A stretch of DNA of 64,000 nucleotides from Streptomyces lincolnensis (lineage in GTDB: Bacteria > Actinomycetota > Actinomycetes > Streptomycetales > Streptomycetaceae): positions 4,340,001 through 4,404,000 of the forward strand of contig NZ_CP016438.1 of NCBI RefSeq assembly GCF_001685355.1, in the 5' to 3' direction. Position numbers and translations under genes: made by a program. The notes beneath the pieces were generated by a model that saw only the letters and a list, made by a program, of their open reading frames with translations, was not told where the DNA came from and did not search any database. Position 1 is the first letter of the stretch; every line of letters begins with the position of its first letter. Below, one piece after another: positions 8,374-15,468 of this stretch.

Positions 8374-9168
8374 TCAGAACCCGGGGAAGACCCTGCGCAG
8401 GTCGTCGAGGGTGACGGTGTCGCCGGTGAGGGTGACGGAGGGCGGGGTGTGGGCGGGGGCGTGCCGGCCGGCGACGAGTCGCAGCCACCACTCGGCGGGG
8501 GCCGTCAGCACGGCGTCGGCGTTCTCGGGTTCGCCGGTGAGCGCGACCGTCTCGCCGACCGAGAGACCGAAGGCGCGCTCGGGTGCGGTGGTGTGCACCG
8601 CGACGGCGACGGGGCGGTTCTCCAGGGCGTCCGCCTTGCCGATGAAGCCCAGCATCATGCCGGCCTGGTCGAGGAGCGGCCCGGTCGCGGCGGACGCCAG
8701 GGTCGTCGACGGGTCGAAGGCCGCCTCGACGTCCCACGAGTGGTGGGCGAACTCACTGAGCCGGAGCCCCGCCGCGGTCGTGACGTCCACCGGCGCGGGC
8801 AGGAAGCCGAGGTCGATCCGGAGGTCGCTGCGGGCCCCCGCGTCGAGGCCCTCGTAGCGTTCGACCAGCGCCTGGTTGGCGGTGACGAAGCCTTCGGCGT
8901 GCTCGGCCGGGGTCATCGCGTCCCAGCGGGCCCACACCGACTTGTTGAAGTCGCCGTCAGGGGCACCCGTACCGCCCGTCGCGCCCTCCAGTGCGGCCAG
9001 GCCTATTTCGGCGCCGCTGCCCAGATGGCTGAGCACCTGGGAGACGTCCCACTCCGACGCGCCGGACGGGCGGGTGAGATCGGCGGCGGTGAGTCCGTGC
9101 ACCACGGCGGCGAGGTGGTCGTGCCCGCTGCGCAGGGCGTCGATGATCCGGTCTGCGGTTTCGGTCAT
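8374..9168 (-). CDS. Maleylpyruvate isomerase N-terminal (MDMPI/DinB-like) family protein
   Basis: The 264-residue protein has the DinB/MDMPI four-helix fold signature. SEWDVSQVLSHLG occurs at about 37-49 and EFAHHSWD around 140; their histidines form the usual divalent-metal site. Family members are mycothiol-dependent or of unknown function, in the cytoplasm. ATG 9168 is chosen because homologous N-termini start just before the ADRIIDALR helix; the frame is open 20 codons further up. It ends convergently with the monooxygenase and follows the LigB relic. Confidence 0.8.
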   Translation of the reverse strand: MTETADRIIDALRSGHDHLAAVVHGLTAADLTRPSGASEWDVSQVLSHLGSGAEIGLAALEGATGGTGAPDGDFNKSVWARWDAMTPAEHAEGFVTANQALVERYEGLDAGARSDLRIDLGFLPAPVDVTTAAGLRLSEFAHHSWDVEAAFDPSTTLASAATGPLLDQAGMMLGFIGKADALENRPVAVAVHTTAPERAFGLSVGETVALTGEPENADAVLTAPAEWWLRLVAGRHAPAHTPPSVTLTGDTVTLDDLRRVFPGF

Positions 9169-9241
9169 GTTCGTGTCCCCAATGAAGGCGATCTGATTCG
9201 GTGTTGTCGTCATACGGGCCGGTGTCACACGGCGGTCGGTG

Positions 9242-9589
9242 TCACAGGGCAGTCTGGAACGAGCACTTGGAGAAGCCGATCGTGTACCCCTCGACGGTGG
9301 TCCGCACCGGCCGGTCGGGGTGCGCGGCGGCGCCCAGGGTGATGAACAGCGGGATGTAGTGGTCGACGGTCGGATGGGCGTACGGCATACCGGGCGCCCT
9401 CGTCCGGAACGCGGCGAGTTCGTCCACAGCGCCGCGTGCGAGGGCGTCGGTGGCCCAGGCGTCCAAGGCGGCGGACCAGACCGGGACTTGGCCTTCGAGC
9501 ATCGCAGGGGTGATGAACGGCAGCCCGTGCGCCATAAGGCCGGAGTCGATCACCAGCACACCCTCCTCGGCCAGCGGGTACATGGTCAT
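9242..9589 (-). pseudogene. Truncated LigB-family extradiol dioxygenase
   Basis: The 115 codons match only the C-terminal part of 4,5-DOPA/LigB-type ring-cleaving dioxygenases: GVLVIDSGLMAHGL, then APGMPYAHPTVDHYIPLF with the conserved HPT...H segment, then a terminal GFSKCSFQTAL. About 140 N-terminal residues carrying metal-binding histidines are missing, and the sequence upstream is unrelated. It is a deletion product and not expected to be active. Confidence 0.8.
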
Positions 9590-9700
9590 TCAGCGGCACA
9601 CAGGCCCCGTGGTCGAGCCCTCGGCCGGCGTGCTGGTGGATCGGTTCGCCGTCCGGACAGGGACAGCGACCAGGCAGTCACGTGACGCGGGCACGAGAGG

Positions 9701-10861
9701 TCACACGAGCCTGACCGGTCCGGCGTCGATCGGCAGGCGGACCAGGAGATAGGGCTTGCGGCGCAGGTCCTCGCCCTCGTGGAAGGGCGACATCCGGTTG
9801 AGCTGGTTGGCGGTGGCGTACAGGTGCCGGTCCGAGGCGACGGACAGGGTGTCGACCCAGATGAGGTCGGTGCCCTGGGCGAGGGTGCGGTAGGTGCCGT
9901 CCGGATTCCTGCGCCAGATGGAGTTGTGTTCCAGGTCGCCGCCGTAGAGCCGTCCCTTGTCGTCGCTCTCCAGACCGTCGGCCATCGGCTTGAATCCGAG
10001 GTCCTCGACCGTCGCCGCCACCTCGGCGTCCGTGGCGTCCGGGTCGGCGAGGGCGCCGGTGGCCACGCTGTGCAGTCGGCGGCTGGACAGGGGGGAGTAG
10101 TAGAGGCGCTTGCCGTCGGCGCTGAGAGCGATGCCGTCGGAGCCGGTCTCGTAGTGCATGGGTTCGCTTCCCGCGGGGCGGATCATGAGGGGTTCGCCCT
10201 CGATGACGGGAAGGAACTGCTCGTCGGGGAGCACTGAGGGCTGCCCGGCCAGTCGCCGCCAGGAGCGGCCCGTGGCGAGGTCGACCACGATCACGCCATT
10301 CGAGCCGCCCGAGTCGGTGATGAACGCCATGCCCTCGGCGCCGCGCCGCAGGTCGAAGCGCACGTCGTTGGGGTAGCTGTTGGCCGGCACCACCTCGGGC
10401 GGGAAGAGGATCTTCCGTACGATCCGGTCGGTGCGCAGGTCGACCGCCACGAGCTTCGGGCCGCCGTAGGAGGACCCGGCGAACAGCGGGTTTCCGGTGT
10501 CGAGGATCCACAGCCGGTCGGCCCCATCGACGACGACGCTCTGCACCGACTGGAAGTGCCCGGCCAGGTCGGAGGCGTCCTCGCGGTTCACCTCGGCGTC
10601 GGGATACGCCACCGGCTTCCCTTGGCGCAGTTCGGCGACGGTGAACGGGACCTCGTCGCCCCAGCGGGGGAAGTTGACGAAGATACGGCCGTGGCGTGAG
10701 ACGGTGACACCTGTGGGCATCGAGCCCCAGAAGCGGGCGACGACCGTGTACTGACCGGCGGTTGGGCCGGCGGCGGTTGGACTGGTGGCGTGGGCGGGCC
10801 CGGCGAGTTGGGTGGCGGCCAGCGACGCGGTGGTCGCGCCGAGGAATGTACGTCGTTTCAT
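9701..10861 (-). CDS. Tat-exported yellow/major-royal-jelly-like beta-propeller protein
   Basis: The 386-residue product starts MKRRTFLGATTASLAA, a twin-arginine signal peptide ending near PAHA. The mature part has the beta-propeller features of the MRJP/yellow family: FPRWGDEVPFTVAEL, then RLWILDTGNP, then YPNDVRFDL and AFITDSGG. Its function is unknown; relatives bind small ligands or act as lactonase-like enzymes. AGGAGG sits 8 bases before ATG 10861. It follows the efflux gene on the same strand (232 bp), separated by an inverted repeat, and so may be a partner secreted protein of the locus. Confidence 0.82.
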   Translation of the reverse strand: MKRRTFLGATTASLAATQLAGPAHATSPTAAGPTAGQYTVVARFWGSMPTGVTVSRHGRIFVNFPRWGDEVPFTVAELRQGKPVAYPDAEVNREDASDLAGHFQSVQSVVVDGADRLWILDTGNPLFAGSSYGGPKLVAVDLRTDRIVRKILFPPEVVPANSYPNDVRFDLRRGAEGMAFITDSGGSNGVIVVDLATGRSWRRLAGQPSVLPDEQFLPVIEGEPLMIRPAGSEPMHYETGSDGIALSADGKRLYYSPLSSRRLHSVATGALADPDATDAEVAATVEDLGFKPMADGLESDDKGRLYGGDLEHNSIWRRNPDGTYRTLAQGTDLIWVDTLSVASDRHLYATANQLNRMSPFHEGEDLRRKPYLLVRLPIDAGPVRLV

Positions 10862-11007
10862 GGGAGTGCCTCCTGTTGGGTCTGGTTGCACCATGGACTT
10901 CGCCGTGGACAGCAGTTCTCTGGTGCGGGGGGGGCGAGTGGTGAGGTCCATCGCGGAGAAGGCCCTGTCGTGGATTCGCGGGGCGAGACGGTCGCGGCGG
11001 AACCCTG

Positions 11008-11077
11008 GAGATGCCCTGCTTTCCTGTGCTGGTTCGTGTCCTGAGAACAACAGTCATCGCAGGTGGCAGGGCATCTC
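11008..11077. repeat. 12-bp-arm inverted repeat
   Basis: GAGATGCCCTGC (11008-11019) and GCAGGGCATCTC (11066-11077) are perfect arms with a 46-bp loop, placed between the efflux gene stop and the MRJP-like gene. It could attenuate read-through from the efflux gene or be a small mobile-element remnant. There is no T-tract after it on the minus strand. Confidence 0.55.
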
Positions 11078-11093
11078 TTGGGTGGATCCAGGT

Positions 11094-12593
11094 TCAGTGG
11101 GCCATCACGGGCTCGCCCTCGGACGGCTCCAGAGCCCGGTTCGGGATCAGGAACGCGGCGATCACCGCACCGGCCACGAAGAACCCGGAGCCCCACGCCA
11201 GGGTGGCTGTGTAGCCCTCGACGCCGGCCTGCGCCGCGGCCAGCGCGCTGGGCTTGTGCGAAGTCAGGTAGTCGGTCGCGGCCGACGAGGCAATGGTGGT
11301 CAGTAGCGCCGTGCTGATGGAGCCGCCGATTTGCTGACCGGTGTTGATCAGCGCCGAGGCGACGCCCGTGTCCTCGTGGTGCAGGCCTGAGGTCGCCCCC
11401 TGGATCGCGGTGCTCATCACCGCGCCGATGCCGAGACCCAGCAGGATCAGGCCGGGCATGATGTGGGTGGCGTAGGTGCTGTCCAGCTCGAGCCGGGTCA
11501 GCAGGGCCATACCGGCTGCGGCGACCAGGAAGCCGGCGCTGACGACGATCTTCGGGCCGACCTTGGGCAGCACCAGCGAAGGCATCGTGGTCGACGAGGC
11601 GACGACGCCCGCGACCATCGGCAGGAACGCCAGACCGGTCTTGATCGGCGAGTAGCCGAGGCTGGCCGCGAAGTAGTAGGTCAGGAACAGGAAGATAGAG
11701 AACATCCCCATACCCAGGACGAACACCGCCATGAACGAACCACCGCGGGTCCGGTCCAGCACGAGGCGCAGCGGCAGCAGCGGATGCGCGACCCTGGACT
11801 CCAGCCAGACGAACACCGCGAGCAGCACCGCACCGACGATCATGGAGCCGAGGGCGACCGGGTCGGTCCAGCTGGTGGACTCTACGTGCGCGAACCCGTA
11901 GACGACGGCGAACAGCGCGGCGCTCACCACGACGATGCCCGGAATGTCGAGTTGGGGCTTCTTGGTGATCACGGGCTTGGCCAGCAGCAGCAAGGCACCG
12001 ATCAGGGCGGGGACCGCGAAGACGACGTTCACGTACATCACCCACCGCCACGACGCCCATTCGGTGAGCATGCCGCCGAGCAGCAGCCCGACCGCACCGC
12101 CCGCACCACCCAACGCGCTGAAGATACCGAAGGCCTTCGCCCTTTCAGACGGTTCGGTGAAGGTCACACTGAGCAGCGAGAGTGCCGCGGGCGCGAGCAG
12201 CGCGGCGAAGAGGCCCTGGGCCACACGTGCCGCGACGAAGATCTCGAAGCTGCCGGCCGAGCCGCCGACGACGGACGCGGCCCCGAAACCTGCCAAGCCG
12301 ATCACGAAGAGGGTACGTCGGCCCAACAGGTCACCGAGCCGGCCGCCGAGCAGCAGCAGGCTGCCGAACGCCAGGGCGTAACCCGTGATGACCCACTGCC
12401 GGCTGCCGTCGCTGAAGCCGAGGTCTTGCTGCGCCTCGGGCAGCGCGATGTTCACGACGGTCGCATCGAGCATGACCATGAGCTGTGCCATGCCTATGAC
12501 GACCAGCACCCACCAGCGCACGGCATGTGAGCCGCGAAGGCCCGAGTCTGTTTTTCCGGAGGCGGGTGCCCCGCGGTCGATGCTGGTACTCAT
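11094..12593 (-). CDS. DHA2-family MFS drug efflux transporter
   Basis: The 499-residue membrane protein has about 14 hydrophobic helices. It carries the DHA2 signature LDATVVNIALP in helix 1, GRLGDLLGRR (motif A) in loop 2-3, and the glycine-rich motif-C helix ALGGAGGAVGLLLGG. It should export small hydrophobic or charged compounds by proton antiport. ATG 12593 follows AAGGGA. Upstream in its own direction come the deleted flavoprotein relic and promoter module 4, so transcription is probably controlled by the TetR pair. This suggests it exports the substrate or product of the catabolic genes. Confidence 0.92.
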   Translation of the reverse strand: MSTSIDRGAPASGKTDSGLRGSHAVRWWVLVVIGMAQLMVMLDATVVNIALPEAQQDLGFSDGSRQWVITGYALAFGSLLLLGGRLGDLLGRRTLFVIGLAGFGAASVVGGSAGSFEIFVAARVAQGLFAALLAPAALSLLSVTFTEPSERAKAFGIFSALGGAGGAVGLLLGGMLTEWASWRWVMYVNVVFAVPALIGALLLLAKPVITKKPQLDIPGIVVVSAALFAVVYGFAHVESTSWTDPVALGSMIVGAVLLAVFVWLESRVAHPLLPLRLVLDRTRGGSFMAVFVLGMGMFSIFLFLTYYFAASLGYSPIKTGLAFLPMVAGVVASSTTMPSLVLPKVGPKIVVSAGFLVAAAGMALLTRLELDSTYATHIMPGLILLGLGIGAVMSTAIQGATSGLHHEDTGVASALINTGQQIGGSISTALLTTIASSAATDYLTSHKPSALAAAQAGVEGYTATLAWGSGFFVAGAVIAAFLIPNRALEPSEGEPVMAH

Positions 12594-12604
12594 TTCTTTC
12601 CCTT

Positions 12605-12829
12605 GCTTGCTCGGCATGACTGAAAGCCGTCTGGAATCTGATGGGTTTCCTCACCGATGAAGGTGAGGCGACCGGATGACGGGCTGAGATCTCAGGGCTT
12701 CGAGATCATCGTGTGGCCGCTGTGGGGCTTACCTCGGCGATCCTCTGGAGGGCCGTGTCGGTGACCGCTGTGGCCGGCATCCTGTTGATGTAGGCGCCGG
12801 CCAGTCATCGCGCCGGGCGTGCACGCATC
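12605..12829 (-). pseudogene. Internally deleted, inverted copy of the flavoprotein gene
   Basis: Reverse-complemented, this stretch begins with the same leader as the gene at 5453 (GGACAGG, then TGCGTGCACGC). After a deletion of roughly 1 kb it resumes in the gene's last 30 codons (LAGA/YIN, then ALQ.IAE.SPTAAT). The similarity runs past the stop codon into the 3' flank as far as the equivalent of 6600. It shows that an intact promoter-flavoprotein-transporter arrangement once existed here. The reading frame is destroyed. Confidence 0.8.
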
Positions 12830-12844
12830 CTGTCCGGGGAGCTC

Positions 12845-12901
12845 AGGACCGTTGTGGACTGAACGGTAAGAAACCTAGATGGTTCTGTACTGGGTTGTCA
12901 A
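12845..12901. promoter_or_regulatory. Divergent promoter/operator module, copy 4
   Basis: Same sequence as module 1. Leftward -35 TTGACA (12901-12896) and -10 TAGGTT (12877-12872) face the flavoprotein relic and efflux gene. Rightward elements face TetR copy 2. The operator palindrome lies at 12869-12886. Confidence 0.7.
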
Positions 12902-12930
12902 GAAGGGTGGGTCGGTCGTACCTTCAATGC

Positions 12931-13554
12931 ATGGCCAGACCACGAAGTTTCGACCGCGATCACGTCCTGCATGCCGCCGAGCGGCAGTTCCGCACCTCGG
13001 GCTACAACGGCACCAGCGTCGACGACATCAGCGCCGCCACCGGCCTGGGCCGCGGCAGCCTCTACGGCGCGTTCGACGACAAGCACGGCGTGCTGATGCA
13101 GGCCATGACCGGGTACCTTGGCCGGCTCGCGCAGGGTCCGCGGAAGGCGCTCGCCGGACCGGACGAGGGCGCCCTGGAACGCCTGCACGCCTACCTGCTC
13201 CGCGCCGTCCACGGAGTGCCACTCGCCCCCGACGTACCCCCCGCCCCCGACCGGACGGGGGCGGCCTGCTTCGCCGCCAAGATGGCCCTGGAGATCGGCG
13301 CCTCCGACCCCGAGGTGCAACGCCTGGCCCACGACTGCTTCGCCGTAGTCCGCACGGCCGTGGCCGAGTGCGTGCGAGCAGCCCAGCGCAACGGCGACAT
13401 CGACCCCGACGCCGACCCCGACGACCTCGCCTACCTCCTGCTCACCATCATCCGCGGCAGCGACATCGTCGGCGCCTACGGCCACAGCCCCGACCGCCTC
13501 ACCTCGATCGCGGAGAGCGCGTTCGCACTCCTGCCCCGCCCACGCCAAAGCTGA
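12931..13554 (+). CDS. TetR/AcrR family transcriptional regulator (copy 2)
   Basis: This gene is identical in protein and DNA to the gene at 1277-1900 (207 residues, same helix-turn-helix). It is divergent from the deleted flavoprotein copy and the DHA2 pump, the usual arrangement for a TetR repressor of an efflux gene. This suggests that the TetR-efflux pair is the older unit and that the copy at 1.2 kb was added. Perfect identity implies a recent event or ongoing gene conversion. Confidence 0.93.
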   Translation: MARPRSFDRDHVLHAAERQFRTSGYNGTSVDDISAATGLGRGSLYGAFDDKHGVLMQAMTGYLGRLAQGPRKALAGPDEGALERLHAYLLRAVHGVPLAPDVPPAPDRTGAACFAAKMALEIGASDPEVQRLAHDCFAVVRTAVAECVRAAQRNGDIDPDADPDDLAYLLLTIIRGSDIVGAYGHSPDRLTSIAESAFALLPRPRQS

Positions 13555-13645
13555 GAAGGGCACGGCCGGCCCCGCTGCACCGGCACAGGTTCAGCGGCAC
13601 AGATGAATCCTGACATCCACCACTGACAGCCCTGGTCGGCCAGGC

Positions 13646-13987
13646 TCAGCGCAGCGTGTCCGCCCAGTTCGCCGGCGCGCGCCCCGCCGGTCCTGGCGTG
13701 GGCTGGTCGGCAGGGTGGGCGGCCGGGGGAGCCAGGGCCGGACCGGACTCGTACAGCTCGGCGTCTCGAAGTTCCGGAACCAGGCCTCGCCCGGCTCGTC
13801 ACTGCGGATGGCCGGTGTCCCGGAAGTGGCCGGTGGCGTGCTTGGCGGGCGAGTCGTCGCAGCAGCCGATGTGGCCGCACTGGGCACAGCGCCGCAGATG
13901 GAACCACCAGCCGCCGCCGGCGTCGCACTCGACGCATCCGGCACCGCTGGGCGGGACGCCGGGGTCGGTTCCAATGTCCTTGGTTAT
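13646..13987 (-). pseudogene. UBP-type zinc-finger protein, decayed
   Basis: Read from ATA 13987 the protein is TKDIGTDPGVPPSGAGCVEC, then GGWWFHLRRCAQCGHIGCCD and KHATGHFRDTGHP. This is a textbook zf-UBP domain with its Cys/His ligands. A frameshift after GHP and another about 30 bases later are needed to reach the expected end (AELYESGPALAPP ... NWADTLR-stop at 13646). The start is ATA where its neighbour's stop suggests a former ATGA overlap. The gene is the third member of the kinase cassette and is probably inactive. Confidence 0.75.
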
Positions 13988-15468
13988 GAGGGCTCCTGCC
14001 CCGGGTCGGGGACCGTATCGGGCTCGGTGTCGGGATCGGTGGCGGTGAGGGGGAGCAGCACCTGGAAGCGGGTGTCGCCGGGTACGGACTCGACTCTCAG
14101 GTCACCGTGGTGCTTGTTGACGACGATCCGCCAGGAGATGTCGAGCCCGAGCCCGGTCCCCTCACCCACCGGCTTGGTGGTGAAGAAGGGGTCGAAGATC
14201 CGCCCGCGGATGTCCGCCGGCACCCCGGGCCCGGTGTCCTGGAACTCCACCAGCAGCCGGTCGTGCTCCAGCGCGGTCCGGACGGTCAACGTCCCCTCCC
14301 CGCCCACACTGTTCATGGCCTGCACCGCGTTGTCGATCAGGTTCGTCCACACCTGGTTGAGCTCGGCGGGGTAGGCGGGGATCCTCGGCAGTGTCCGGTC
14401 GTACTCCTTGACGACCTTGATCTGCTGCCCGATCTTCCCGGCCAGCATCAGCAGGGTGCTGTCGAGGAGTTCGTGCACATCGGTGACCTGGTAGGGGGCG
14501 CGGTCCAGCTGCGAGTACTGCTTGGCGGCGTCGACGAGGTGCGAGATACGGGTGGTGGAGTCCTCGATCTCGGACATCAACAGCTCGGTCTCGACTGTGT
14601 AGTTGAGCCACCCGATGGCACTCGGCAGGATCTCCTCCTGGTCGCACGCCGCCGCGATCTGCTCCAGCCAGTCGACGTCGAGACCGCCCTGCACGAAGGT
14701 CGGCGCGATCTGCCAGCCGTTCGGGACACCGTGGTCGTCGAGCCAGTCGGCGAGTTCGTCCTCCCGGTCGGACGCTTCGAGCGGGCTCAGTGCCGGCGCC
14801 TTGGAGACCCGCTCGGCCGTACGCTCCTGGAGGTCGACCAGGGCCTTCAGGGCGTCGCGGTGGTAGGGGCCCGAGGCGATGGCGCTGAGCTTGTTGCGCA
14901 TGTGCGCGACCCGGTCCCTGAGCGACGAGGTGGCCCGTACGGCGGCCGTGGCCGGGTTGTTGAGCTCATGAGTGAGACCCGCGGACAACGAGCCCAGCGC
15001 CAGCAGGCGTTCGCGCTGCCCGACGGCCCGCTGAAAGGTCTGCGAACCGAGGGTGAGCCCCTCCAGGAGATGGACCGCCATCGGAAACCACTCGTGGATG
15101 AAGTTCGCGAACGATTCGGCGGGCAGGACGAAGAACCGTGTCGGCTCCGACACCCGCAGCGAGTTCATGTACCGCTGCGGTTTCCCGTCCCCGAAGTACG
15201 CCATCACGGCCCCCGCGTACACCCCTGGCTGGGACGTGCGGCTCACCTCGATGTCGTCGCTGCCCACCCGGCGCGACATGACGAGGGTGCCCTCGATCAT
15301 CACGTAGAAGTCGGTCGCCGGGTCACCTTCGGTGAACACCGGTCCGGGGTCGAACAGTTCGATCCGTCCCTCGCTGCACAGCCTGCCGAGCTGCTCGGAG
15401 TTGAGCTTCTCAAAGAGGAACAGCGAGCTGATCTCCGCCGGGCTGCATGGCATCAGCCGCCCGCTCAC
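13984..15468 (-). CDS. Cyclic-nucleotide-binding-domain histidine kinase
   Basis: The 494-residue soluble protein has a CRP-like cNMP-binding domain at about 10-130 (FTEGDPATDFYVMIEGTL). A HisKA region follows with LTHELNNPA (phospho-acceptor His about 167), then an ATPase domain with NLIDNAVQAM, DTGPGVP and GTGLGLDIS. No transmembrane helix is visible, so it senses a cytoplasmic signal. GTG 15468 overlaps the preceding stop by four bases, implying translational coupling to the receiver-reductase fusion, the likely phosphotransfer partner. The stop TAA overlaps the former start of the zinc-finger gene. Confidence 0.9.
   Translation of the reverse strand: MSGRLMPCSPAEISSLFLFEKLNSEQLGRLCSEGRIELFDPGPVFTEGDPATDFYVMIEGTLVMSRRVGSDDIEVSRTSQPGVYAGAVMAYFGDGKPQRYMNSLRVSEPTRFFVLPAESFANFIHEWFPMAVHLLEGLTLGSQTFQRAVGQRERLLALGSLSAGLTHELNNPATAAVRATSSLRDRVAHMRNKLSAIASGPYHRDALKALVDLQERTAERVSKAPALSPLEASDREDELADWLDDHGVPNGWQIAPTFVQGGLDVDWLEQIAAACDQEEILPSAIGWLNYTVETELLMSEIEDSTTRISHLVDAAKQYSQLDRAPYQVTDVHELLDSTLLMLAGKIGQQIKVVKEYDRTLPRIPAYPAELNQVWTNLIDNAVQAMNSVGGEGTLTVRTALEHDRLLVEFQDTGPGVPADIRGRIFDPFFTTKPVGEGTGLGLDISWRIVVNKHHGDLRVESVPGDTRFQVLLPLTATDPDTEPDTVPDPGQEPS

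Larger units (their letters stand above)
12829..13585. repeat. 757-bp perfect direct repeat, copy 2
   Basis: Identical to 1175-1931 in every base compared. Together with copy 1 it brackets about 10.9 kb containing the catabolic locus, so homologous recombination between the two would delete that whole segment as a circle. Confidence 0.95.

Noticed and set aside
1175..13585. Composite transposon bounded by the 757-bp repeats
   Set aside because: The repeats carry only a TetR gene, with no transposase, terminal inverted repeats or visible target duplication.
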